A DNA stretch of 64,000 bases from Bradyrhizobium frederickii. GTDB lineage: Bacteria; Pseudomonadota; Alphaproteobacteria; Rhizobiales; Xanthobacteraceae. The notes under the pieces are model-generated. The model was not told where the DNA came from. It was given only the letters and a program-made list of their open reading frames with translations, and searched no databases. Positions 8,957 to 15,975 of the stretch are shown piece after piece. The stretch's first letter is position 1, and each line of letters starts with the position of its first letter. The stretch spans positions 124,001-188,000 of the forward strand of contig NZ_SPQS01000011.1 of the NCBI RefSeq assembly GCF_004570865.1. The letters are read 5' to 3'. The translations under genes were made by a program, and so were the position numbers.

Positions 8957-10657
8957 ATGCAGCCGTTCTTTACATTCTTGCAGCAGAATCCGTATCTGTT
9001 GCTGTTCTTCGTCGTCGGGCTCGCCGTTTATATCGGCCGGGCCAGCATCAAGGGCTATGGCCTCGGTATGGTCGCCGGTGCCATCGTCGTGGGCGCCGGG
9101 CTTGCGGTATGGTCTTCGAGCTACGGCGTGAAGCTCGAGCTGAACAATTTCACCAAGAGCTTGTTCTACTATCTCTTCATGTACGGTGTCGGCTTGCGGG
9201 TCGGGCCTTCCTTCCTCAACAGTTTGAGGGGAGACGGCATCAAGTTCGTGTTCCTGGCGGTGGTGTCGAGCGTTATCGGCCTCGCGCTGGTCGTCATCTT
9301 CGCCAAGCTTTTCGATCTCCCGACCGGCGCCGCCGGCGGCATGTTGGCGGGTTCGCAGACCATGTCGGCTGCGATCGGCTCGGCTGAACAGGCCATCACC
9401 TCGGGTGTCGTCAAGCTCCCTGAGGGCATGAAGCCCGAGGATGCAACGGGCATGATCGCGCTATCCTACGGTATCACCTACATCTGGGGTACCGTCGGCA
9501 TCATCCTGATTTGCAAATACCTGCCGCGCTGGTGGGGCATCGATGCCAAGGCGGCGGCGAAAAAGTACGAGAAGGACTTCGGCGTCAAGGATCTCGAGGG
9601 CGGCGGCCTGACCGGTTATCGGCAGTTTGGTCTGCGTGCCTATCGACTGGAAAATCCGGCGCAGGTCGGCATGAGCATCGCCAAGTTCCGCTCGATCCAT
9701 CCGGAGTACCGCATCGTCAACGTGGCGCGCGGCGGCGAGCCACAGGGAGCCGATCCCGATCTGGTGCTGCAAAAGGGCGACGTCGTCGCGCTCGGCGGCA
9801 CGACCGAGCATCTCACCGACAAGATGGGCCTGATCGGGCCCGAGGTGGCCGATACCGCGGCGCTGGGCATTCCCATGGATCAGGCGGATATTCTTGTCAC
9901 CAACAAGGAGATGGTCGGACGGACCTTTGAATCCTTCCGCGACACGGCGATCGCCGGCCAGTTGCAGGTCACCAAGGTCGAGCGTGGTGGTGTGCCTCTG
10001 GCCGCCGGTCTCAAGACCGAACTGCAGCGGATGGACATCGTCTCGGTGGTCGGCCTCAAGTCGGCCGTCAATGAGCTCGGCGAAATGTGGGGACGCATTG
10101 CGCGGACCAACACGTCGACCGACCTGTTGACGCTGGCCGTGGGCATGATCCTCGGATTCCTGATCGGCCGGATCGAATTCCCCGCATTCGGTGCCAAGAT
10201 CGGCCTCGGCAATGCCGGCGGCCTGTTGCTGTCCGGCGTGATCGTGTCTTCGGTCGTGTCGCGGTTGCGCTTCTTCGGCAACACGCCGAACGCGGCGCGC
10301 AACGTGCTGGAGGATCTCGGGCTCGTCGTCTTCGTGTCCATCGTCGGCATCAATGCCGGTGCCGGACTGCTGGCGCAACTCACCGGCGCGATTGCCTTGA
10401 AGATATTCATCGCCGGCTTCATCGCCTGCACGATCCCTCCGTTCATCGTCTGGGCGATCGGCTTCCATGTCTTCAAGATCAACCCGGCCGTGCTGATGGG
10501 CGGCGTTGCCGGCGCTCGGTCGCATTCCGGGCCATGTCGTGAAGCGGCGGTAGAAATCCAGAGCACGGTACCCTGGATCGGATTCCCGGTCGCCTATGCC
10601 GTCTCTGGCATCCTGCTCACTGTGTTCGGCTATTTCGCAATGATCCTGGCTCAATGA
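8957..10657 (+). CDS. AspT-family antiporter, second copy
   Basis: This 566-residue paralogue of the gene at 3198-4886 has the same plan: N-terminal membrane half, two TrkA-C-type soluble domains around 205-380, and C-terminal membrane half ending with PAVLMGGVAGARSHSGPCRE and a final hydrophobic helix. The GARSHSGP segment replaces GAMTVDAAVTGA of the first copy, so the two may differ in substrate. It starts 20 bp after the decarboxylase stop behind a strong AGAGGGGA site, so the two are co-transcribed. Exchange of an amino acid for its decarboxylation product is the natural reading but is inference. Confidence 0.93.
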   Translation: MQPFFTFLQQNPYLLLFFVVGLAVYIGRASIKGYGLGMVAGAIVVGAGLAVWSSSYGVKLELNNFTKSLFYYLFMYGVGLRVGPSFLNSLRGDGIKFVFLAVVSSVIGLALVVIFAKLFDLPTGAAGGMLAGSQTMSAAIGSAEQAITSGVVKLPEGMKPEDATGMIALSYGITYIWGTVGIILICKYLPRWWGIDAKAAAKKYEKDFGVKDLEGGGLTGYRQFGLRAYRLENPAQVGMSIAKFRSIHPEYRIVNVARGGEPQGADPDLVLQKGDVVALGGTTEHLTDKMGLIGPEVADTAALGIPMDQADILVTNKEMVGRTFESFRDTAIAGQLQVTKVERGGVPLAAGLKTELQRMDIVSVVGLKSAVNELGEMWGRIARTNTSTDLLTLAVGMILGFLIGRIEFPAFGAKIGLGNAGGLLLSGVIVSSVVSRLRFFGNTPNAARNVLEDLGLVVFVSIVGINAGAGLLAQLTGAIALKIFIAGFIACTIPPFIVWAIGFHVFKINPAVLMGGVAGARSHSGPCREAAVEIQSTVPWIGFPVAYAVSGILLTVFGYFAMILAQ

Positions 10658-10689
10658 GCGGCGCGACAATCAATAGGGGAAGTGACATC

Positions 10690-11124
10690 ATGAGAAAGCT
10701 TGCTATCGGCGCCGTCCTGGCTACCTCGCTTGCCGTCGTTGCCGGTTTCAGCACGCCATCGCGTGCCGACACCGGCCAGGTCGCCGTCGTGTTCACCAAG
10801 GGCGGCTTCATCGTCGGCGTCGGTGGCGGCGAGGGCGTGTTGCTGTACCGGGGCAAGAAGTATCCGTTCACTGTCTCTGGCATGAGCGTGGGCTTCACAA
10901 TCGGTGCCTCCACGACCAAGTTCGTGGGTCGGGCCCTCAATCTCAGAGGGCCGGCATCGATTGAAGGTTCCTACGCTGTGGGCGGAGCAGGCGGGGCTGT
11001 CGCAGCGGGTGCAGGTGCCGTGCAGCTGCAGAACGCCAATGGCGTGATTCTTCAACTCAGTGGTCCGAAAATCGGGGCGGAAGTCTCGGCTGCGGTCGGC
11101 GGCGTCACGATCCGTCTGAAATAG
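10690..11124 (+). CDS. Small secreted glycine-rich beta protein, paralogue A
   Basis: The 144-residue product begins with a signal peptide (MRKLAIGAVLATSLAVVAGF). The mature part carries GGFIVGVGGGEGVLLYRGKK, then YPFTVSGMSVGFTIGAS and a C-terminal QLQNANGVILQLSGPKIGAE. A clear paralogue lies at 20544-21011 with the same blocks in the same order. The pattern faintly recalls EipA/SYLF-type lipid or envelope proteins, but I cannot assign a family. ATG 10690 is chosen because AGGGGA precedes it and the signal peptide begins there; an ATG at 10654 overlapping the antiporter stop is the alternative. It is the last gene of the decarboxylase operon. Confidence 0.82.
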   Translation: MRKLAIGAVLATSLAVVAGFSTPSRADTGQVAVVFTKGGFIVGVGGGEGVLLYRGKKYPFTVSGMSVGFTIGASTTKFVGRALNLRGPASIEGSYAVGGAGGAVAAGAGAVQLQNANGVILQLSGPKIGAEVSAAVGGVTIRLK

Positions 11125-11146
11125 GCAGAGCAAACGGGCTCACAAC

Positions 11147-11176
11147 AAAACGGGCCGCGCCACCGCAGCCCGTTTT
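11147..11176. terminator. Bidirectional rho-independent terminator
   Basis: AAAACGGGC at 11147-11155 pairs with GCCCGTTTT at 11168-11176, with a GC-rich 12-base interior. The A-run on one side and T-run on the other suit termination from both strands, fitting its place between the convergent decarboxylase operon and PPK2 operon. Confidence 0.85.
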
Positions 11177-11196
11177 CATTTCGGGATCCAGGCGTT

Positions 11197-11997
11197 TCAG
11201 TATCGCTCTTCAACGAATTTCAGCCCACGCAGGCTGGCCTGGTCGTTATAGCGTCCCTTATGCGACCGCGAAGGCAGGTTGACCTTCTCCCGCTTGATCT
11301 TCTTGTAGGGAATGGTCTGCAGGATATGCGAGATAGCGTTGAGGCGCGCGCGCCGCTTGTCGTCGGAGCGGATCAGTCGCCACGGCGCATGCTTGGTGTC
11401 GGTCGCCTCGAACATCATGTCGCGCGCGCGGGAATAGTCGTACCAGCGGCCGAACGACTCGGTATCCATCGGGCTCAGCTTCCATTGCCGCAGCGGATCC
11501 TCGATGCGGGCCTGGAAGCGAAGCTCCTGTTCCTCCATCCCGACCTCCAGCCACAGCTTGATCAGGACGATGCCGGCGTCGACCGCGAATTTCTCGACCA
11601 GAGGGCACAATTCCAGGAAACGCTTGTGCTCGGTGGGCGAGCAGAAGCCCATGACATATTCAACGCCCGCGCGGTTGTACCAGCTGCGGTCGAAGATTAC
11701 GATTTCGCCTCCGGCCGGAAATTGTTCGATATAGCGTTGCATGAAGAGTTGGGACTTCTGCCGGTCGGAGGGCGCGGGCAGGGCGCAGACGCGGAATACG
11801 CGGGGGCTCACTTTCTCGGTCAATGCCTTGATCGTTCCGCCCTTGCCAGCGGCGTCGCGGCCCTCAAAGATGATGATCACCTTTAGTTTCTGGGCCTTGA
11901 CCCATTCCTGAAGATGGCAAAGCCCGATCTGGAGCTTCTCCAATTGCTTCTCATAGTCCTTCCGCTTCATCCGCTCCGCGGGCTCGTCCTTTGCCAT
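11197..11997 (-). CDS. ppk2: Polyphosphate kinase 2 (PPK2) family
   Basis: The 266-residue single-domain protein has the PPK2 P-loop (FEGRDAAGKGGT, residues 44-55), the Walker B/lid motif FDRSWYNRAG (102-111) and the family C-terminus with WKLSPMD and KHAPWRLIRSDDK. PPK2 enzymes transfer phosphate between polyphosphate and nucleotides, usually favouring NDP or NMP phosphorylation from polyphosphate. Length fits class I enzymes. It follows the gene at 12026-12478 by 28 bp, so both are likely expressed from the promoter next to the FNR-type box at 12554. Polyphosphate as an energy store at low oxygen would fit, but that is inference. Confidence 0.95.
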   Translation of the reverse strand: MAKDEPAERMKRKDYEKQLEKLQIGLCHLQEWVKAQKLKVIIIFEGRDAAGKGGTIKALTEKVSPRVFRVCALPAPSDRQKSQLFMQRYIEQFPAGGEIVIFDRSWYNRAGVEYVMGFCSPTEHKRFLELCPLVEKFAVDAGIVLIKLWLEVGMEEQELRFQARIEDPLRQWKLSPMDTESFGRWYDYSRARDMMFEATDTKHAPWRLIRSDDKRRARLNAISHILQTIPYKKIKREKVNLPSRSHKGRYNDQASLRGLKFVEERY

Positions 11998-12025
11998 CCG
12001 GTCCTCTCACCAGTTCGAGCGGCAC

Positions 12026-12478
12026 TCAATCCCCCCAGGAGATGACGATGCCGATATCGCCCGGTACGCCGCCGGGAAAGTCGATGATCTGATACGCGAT
12101 GCGATAGCCGCGCGGCTTAAGGTAGTCGGTCCAGAGCTGGAATATCTCCTTGGGAATGCCGGTGAGCGTGTCCTCCCAGCCTTTTTCCATCTGGTTGATA
12201 GCCCGACCCTTGTCGGTGCACAGCGTGTTGGGGAAACGATAGACCTGGACCTCGGTCAGGCCGTTCCTCACCGCACGCTGGATGATGGTCGAGGCCAGCT
12301 TGATCTTCTCCTCCTCGGTCTTGCCGGAGGGTTTACTGAGCCGTTCGATCAGGGCGCGCTTCTCGGCCTCGGCGGCCGCAGCGGCGCGCGCGTACGCGTC
12401 GGCTTTCTCGGCCTCCTTGAGGGCTGCTTCCTTCCGAATCTGAGTGGCATTGGGAATGAGATCATCGAGGCCGGACAT
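12026..12478 (-). CDS. Conserved protein of unknown function, coiled-coil N-terminus
   Basis: The 150-residue cytoplasmic product has an Ala/Glu/Lys-rich N-terminal helix (about 10-60) likely to form a coiled coil, then a globular part with VQVYRFPNTLCTDKGRAINQ and YLKPRGYRIAYQIIDFPGG. I recognise no named domain. ATG 12478 is supported by AGGGAG upstream. It is the first gene of the PPK2 operon, and the FNR-type box at 12554 lies about 82 bp upstream. Confidence 0.8.
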   Translation of the reverse strand: MSGLDDLIPNATQIRKEAALKEAEKADAYARAAAAAEAEKRALIERLSKPSGKTEEEKIKLASTIIQRAVRNGLTEVQVYRFPNTLCTDKGRAINQMEKGWEDTLTGIPKEIFQLWTDYLKPRGYRIAYQIIDFPGGVPGDIGIVISWGD

Positions 12479-12553
12479 GCTGACGGCTCCCTGCTTTGGG
12501 TGTGTGTCCACTTATGCGCTGGCGGAAGGCTAGGTCGGGGTGGAGACGCTCCT

Positions 12554-12567
12554 TTGATCCAGATCAA
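12554..12567. promoter_or_regulatory. FNR/FixK-type box between divergent operons
   Basis: TTGATCCAGATCAA is identical to the box at 4942. It is 82 bp upstream of the minus-strand PPK2 operon and about 103 bp upstream of the plus-strand membrane protein start chosen at 12663. If that plus-strand gene instead started at 12588, the box would be only 28 bp away, which argues for the later start. Confidence 0.75.
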
Positions 12568-12662
12568 GAGCTGCCCTCTGCCAGGGAATGATCGTGACCG
12601 TAAAGGGCCGCGGTCGGCTCGGTCGCTTGTGGGAGATTATATTGGGCGAGCAGCTTCATCCG

Positions 12663-13073
12663 ATGGCCCCGCATCATCTTCCGTTCTACCTCGCACCGGC
12701 AAGCGGAACCGACACGATGATGGTCGTGATGGGCGTGTTCCTGATCGGTACCGTGCTGTGGGTCGGCACGCTCTACTGGCGCCTACACAGCCTGCCGGAG
12801 CGTATGGCGCACAAGTCGCAGAAGCTGCAATTCGAGATCGTCGCCGTGCTTGGGATCATTTCGCTGTTCACGCACATGCACGTCTTCTGGATTGCCGGGT
12901 TATTGCTCGCGATGATCGACATTCCCGATTTCGGCACGCCGTTGCGCAGCATCGCCAATTCCGTTGAGAAGATCGCCGATGCGGCGCCTGACGAAGAGGA
13001 GCCTGAGCAAGCAGGCCCGACGCGTCCACCGGTGGTCAGCCCCGAGCGGGAGAAGGAGCGCGATCATGCTTGA
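12663..13073 (+). CDS. Small two-helix membrane protein paired with HlyD
   Basis: The 136-residue product has two hydrophobic helices (MMVVMGVFLIGTVLWVGTLY and FEIVAVLGIISLFTHMHVFW) and an acidic, proline-rich tail. Short proteins of this kind often sit directly before a HlyD-type membrane fusion gene in Rhizobiales. ATG 12663 is preferred because the protein then starts just before the first helix and the FNR-type box is placed sensibly; ATG 12588 is the longer alternative. The stop overlaps the next start by 8 bp, so translation is coupled. Confidence 0.75.
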   Translation: MAPHHLPFYLAPASGTDTMMVVMGVFLIGTVLWVGTLYWRLHSLPERMAHKSQKLQFEIVAVLGIISLFTHMHVFWIAGLLLAMIDIPDFGTPLRSIANSVEKIADAAPDEEEPEQAGPTRPPVVSPEREKERDHA

Positions 13074-14298
13074 GGTCATGATTTGCTCGCTCGTCACCAT
13101 CCTGCCCGACTATCTCTACCGCCGCTACGGCCAGGGCAAGCGCTTCGGCAAGGAGATCACCTTCTTCTCGATCTGGTACGAGCTCCGGTGGGGCATCACC
13201 AGCTGCCTGATGCTGACGGTGTCGCTGATCACGATGATTTTCTATTTCCACCCGGCCACGTCGTCGGCAACGCTCTATTTCCGCACCGTGCCGATCCTCC
13301 CCGAGGGCTCGGGCCGCGTGGCCGACGTCAAGGTCGGCTTCACTGCACCCGTGAAAAAGGGCGACGTCCTGTTCACGCTCGATAGTTCAAAGCAGCAGGC
13401 CGCGTACGAGACTGCGAAGCGAAAGATCGCGGAGATCGATGCAGCCGTGCAGGCGGCGCAGTCCGAGGTCGTCAAGGCCGACGCGCAGATCGGTGAGGCG
13501 AAGGCAAATTATCAGCAGGCCAAGGACGAGCTCGACGTCAAGACCGAGCTGCAGCGCCGCAATCCCGGAATCGTTCCGCAGCGCGACATCGAAAAGCTCC
13601 AGGTGCTGCTCGATCAGCGTCAGTCCAGCCTGGACGCGGCCACGGCAGCGCGGCAATCCGCCTCGCTGCAGGTATCCACCTTGTTGCCGGCGCAGAAAGC
13701 CAGTGCAGAAGCCGCGCTCGATCAGGCCCAGGTCGACCTCGACAAGACTTTCGTGCGCGCCGGCGTGGACGGCAGGGTCGAGCAGTTCCTTATTCGCCCC
13801 GGCGACGTCGTCAACCAATTGATGCGACCGGCCGGCGTGCTCGTTCCGGAGGGCGCCGGTCGCAAGGCGCTGCAGGCCGGCTTCGGCCAGATCGAAGCGC
13901 AGGTGATGAAGCAAGGTATGGTGGCGGAGGCGACCTGCATCTCGAAGCCCTGGGTCATCATCCCCCTCGTGATCACGACCGTGCAGGATTACATCGCCGC
14001 CGGACAGTTTCGGTCCGGCGAGCAGTTGATCGAGGCTCAGAACAACGTCCGGCCCGGCACGATTTTGGTGTTCCTCGAGCCGCTCTACAAGGGCGGGCTC
14101 GACGGCGTAACGCCGGGCAGTAGCTGCATCGTCAATGCCTACACCAGCAATCACGAGGAAATCTCGGCCAAGGATACGCCGACCAGCCGGAAGGTCGCGC
14201 TGCATGTCGTCGACGGCGTCGGCCTTGTCCACGCACTCTTGCTGCGCATCCAGGCGTTACTGCTTCCGATCCAGACCCTGGTGTTCAGCGGCCATTGA
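13066..14298 (+). CDS. HlyD-family membrane fusion protein
   Basis: The 410-residue product has an N-terminal membrane anchor (ITSCLMLTVSLITMIFYF), a beta-barrel/lipoyl half-motif (VKKGDVLFTLDSSKQQAAYE), a long Ala/Gln/Glu-rich coiled-coil hairpin (about 120-230), the second lipoyl half (VDGRVEQFLIRPGDVVN) and a C-terminal barrel region with a hydrophobic tail. Such proteins bridge an inner-membrane pump to an outer-membrane channel, but no pump or TolC-like gene is adjacent; the only partner is the two-helix protein just upstream. GAAGGAG precedes the ATG, which overlaps the upstream stop. Confidence 0.9.
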   Translation: MLEVMICSLVTILPDYLYRRYGQGKRFGKEITFFSIWYELRWGITSCLMLTVSLITMIFYFHPATSSATLYFRTVPILPEGSGRVADVKVGFTAPVKKGDVLFTLDSSKQQAAYETAKRKIAEIDAAVQAAQSEVVKADAQIGEAKANYQQAKDELDVKTELQRRNPGIVPQRDIEKLQVLLDQRQSSLDAATAARQSASLQVSTLLPAQKASAEAALDQAQVDLDKTFVRAGVDGRVEQFLIRPGDVVNQLMRPAGVLVPEGAGRKALQAGFGQIEAQVMKQGMVAEATCISKPWVIIPLVITTVQDYIAAGQFRSGEQLIEAQNNVRPGTILVFLEPLYKGGLDGVTPGSSCIVNAYTSNHEEISAKDTPTSRKVALHVVDGVGLVHALLLRIQALLLPIQTLVFSGH

Positions 14299-14320
14299 GG
14301 GCGCAAGAAAGGCCAATCGA

Positions 14321-14734
14321 ATGGGCTCACATCATTTAATGGTGCTCGGCGCGACATTGCTGCTCTCGCTGCATCTCATGTCTGGTCGCGCTGATGCCTT
14401 GGACCTTAACGGGGCGTGGGTCAGCGATGCCGACAATTGCGCCAAGGTGTTTGAGCGCAAGGGCGCGCAGCTTGGCTTTACCGACATGTCGGATGCCTAT
14501 GGCGGCGGCTTCATCATCGATGGTGACCAGATCATCGGCAAGTTTGCGCGATGCCGTATCAAGACGAGGAAGGACAGCGGAGCGAACGTCAACCTGATCG
14601 CTGCCTGCGCCACCGACATGATGCTTTCAAGTGTTCAATTCAGTCTAAAAGAGCTGGATGCGAACAGTCTCGCTCGCCTGTTCCCGGGTATGGAAGATAT
14701 GGAAATTCGCTATCAACGCTGCCCTGCCAGATAG
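14321..14734 (+). CDS. Secreted protein of unknown function
   Basis: The 137-residue product begins with a signal peptide (MGSHHLMVLGATLLLSLHLM). The mature part starts LDLNGAWVSDADNCAKVFER and contains four or more cysteines, GGFIIDGDQIIGKFARCRI and a C-terminal YQRCP. The opening LNGxWxSDxxxC recalls lipocalin-like or META-like small periplasmic proteins, but I cannot place it. It follows the HlyD gene by 22 bp on the same strand with a weak AAGAAAGG site, so it probably belongs to that operon. Confidence 0.75.
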   Translation: MGSHHLMVLGATLLLSLHLMSGRADALDLNGAWVSDADNCAKVFERKGAQLGFTDMSDAYGGGFIIDGDQIIGKFARCRIKTRKDSGANVNLIAACATDMMLSSVQFSLKELDANSLARLFPGMEDMEIRYQRCPAR

Positions 14735-14751
14735 CGACAAGTGCGCTTCGC

Positions 14752-14765
14752 TTGATTCATGTCAA
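14752..14765. promoter_or_regulatory. FNR/FixK-type box
   Basis: TTGATTCATGTCAA keeps the TTGA-N6-TCAA core. Its centre is about 57 bp upstream of the DUF2092 gene start at 14816. Confidence 0.65.
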
Positions 14766-14815
14766 GCAATGATGCGCACAGGATGCGTTGAATTCCGTCA
14801 CCTCGGGAGGATTGC

Positions 14816-15604
14816 ATGAGCCAAGCAGCAACCATACGAACCGCAATTGGAGCAGTCGGCACGGCCTTGCTGCTCGCCGCCATTTCACCGGCCCACGCTG
14901 ATGATCCGGCGAAGATCCTCAAGTCGATGGCCGATTATCTGGCGGGCCAGAAATCCCTGTCGGCTTCGTTCGACAGCGATATTGAGATCATTACACCTGA
15001 GCTTCAGAAGATCCAGTTCGCGAGTTCCGGCCAATTCAAGCTGAGCAGGCCCGACAAGTTGCGGGTCAGGCGAACTGGAGGTTACGCCGACGTCGAGCTG
15101 GTCTATGACGGCAAGACGGTGTCGCTCTACGGTAACGACGCCAAGTCCTACATGCAGGCAGATGCGCCCGACACGGTGGACAAGGTGATCGACACGCTTC
15201 AGGCATCGTCGGGCGCAGCCATGCCAGGCACCGATCTGTTGCTCTCCAATGCGTACGAAGAACTGGTGCAGACCGCGACGGAGGGCAAGCATATCGGCCA
15301 CGGCGTGGTTGACGGCGTCGAGTGCGAACATCTGGCATTCCGTACAGCCGACACCGACTGGCAGATCTGGATCGAGATCGGCGCCCGTCCGGTGCCCCGC
15401 AAATACGTGATCACCAGCAAGACGCTGACGGGTGCGCCGCAATACACGCTGCGCATCAAGGATTGGAAGACCGACGCCTTCACCGATCCCGACACTTTCG
15501 TGTTCAAGGTGCCCGCGGGCGCGACCAAGGTGACACTGGATTCGGCGGCGATGATTGAATTCGACGAGCTTCCCCCCGGCACACCTTCAGGAGCCAAGAA
15601 ATGA
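14816..15604 (+). CDS. DUF2092 periplasmic protein (LolA/LppX-like fold)
   Basis: The 262-residue product has a signal peptide ending SPAHA. The mature part shows the DUF2092 pattern: DPAKILKSMADYLAGQKSLS, FASSGQFKLSRPDKLRVRR, DGKTVSLYG, GVECEHLAFRTADTDWQIWI and a PRKYVITSKTL strand near the C-terminus. The fold is expected to be the half-barrel of LolA-like lipid carriers, so an envelope lipid role is plausible but unproven. GGGAGGA lies just before the ATG. The stop overlaps the next start (ATGA). Confidence 0.88.
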   Translation: MSQAATIRTAIGAVGTALLLAAISPAHADDPAKILKSMADYLAGQKSLSASFDSDIEIITPELQKIQFASSGQFKLSRPDKLRVRRTGGYADVELVYDGKTVSLYGNDAKSYMQADAPDTVDKVIDTLQASSGAAMPGTDLLLSNAYEELVQTATEGKHIGHGVVDGVECEHLAFRTADTDWQIWIEIGARPVPRKYVITSKTLTGAPQYTLRIKDWKTDAFTDPDTFVFKVPAGATKVTLDSAAMIEFDELPPGTPSGAKK

Positions 15605-15888
15605 TCATGTTGCGGAAACTGTTGATCGGCGCTTCGGCGGCAACGGCCTTTGCTGCCGGCCTGTTCTGGAATGACACAGGCGGAGTCTTCGACCGCAGCT
15701 TCGTTGCGGAGGCTCAGGCCAGGGTGGGCCGGCCGCTGACACCGATGAGCTATGCCGGAGTGGCCCGGCGGACGACGCGGCGCGCGGTGGTCGGGGCGGG
15801 CGTCGCGGCGGGCGCGGCCGGAGCCTATTACGGATCGTCCTGCGTTCAGGTCGTGGATGCTTACGGACGCATCGTCACGCGCTGCTGA
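15601..15888 (+). CDS. Small secreted or membrane-anchored protein
   Basis: The 95-residue product has an N-terminal hydrophobic stretch (LLIGASAATAFAAGLFW), an Arg-rich middle (ARRTTRRAV), a glycine/alanine helix (VGAGVAAGAAGAYYG) and a C-terminal SSCVQVVDAYGRIVTRC with two cysteines that may form a disulfide. It is translationally coupled to the DUF2092 gene by a 4-bp overlap. Similar short proteins often follow DUF2092 genes in Bradyrhizobium as I recall; no function is known. Confidence 0.78.
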   Translation: MIMLRKLLIGASAATAFAAGLFWNDTGGVFDRSFVAEAQARVGRPLTPMSYAGVARRTTRRAVVGAGVAAGAAGAYYGSSCVQVVDAYGRIVTRC

Positions 15889-15975
15889 GACGAGTTACGG
15901 TCGCGCGGACTCTGGCGGCGCTATGCAATTTCCGCTAGAATTTCTCCGGAAAGCGGCGTTCGAGCCCGCGCGGGA

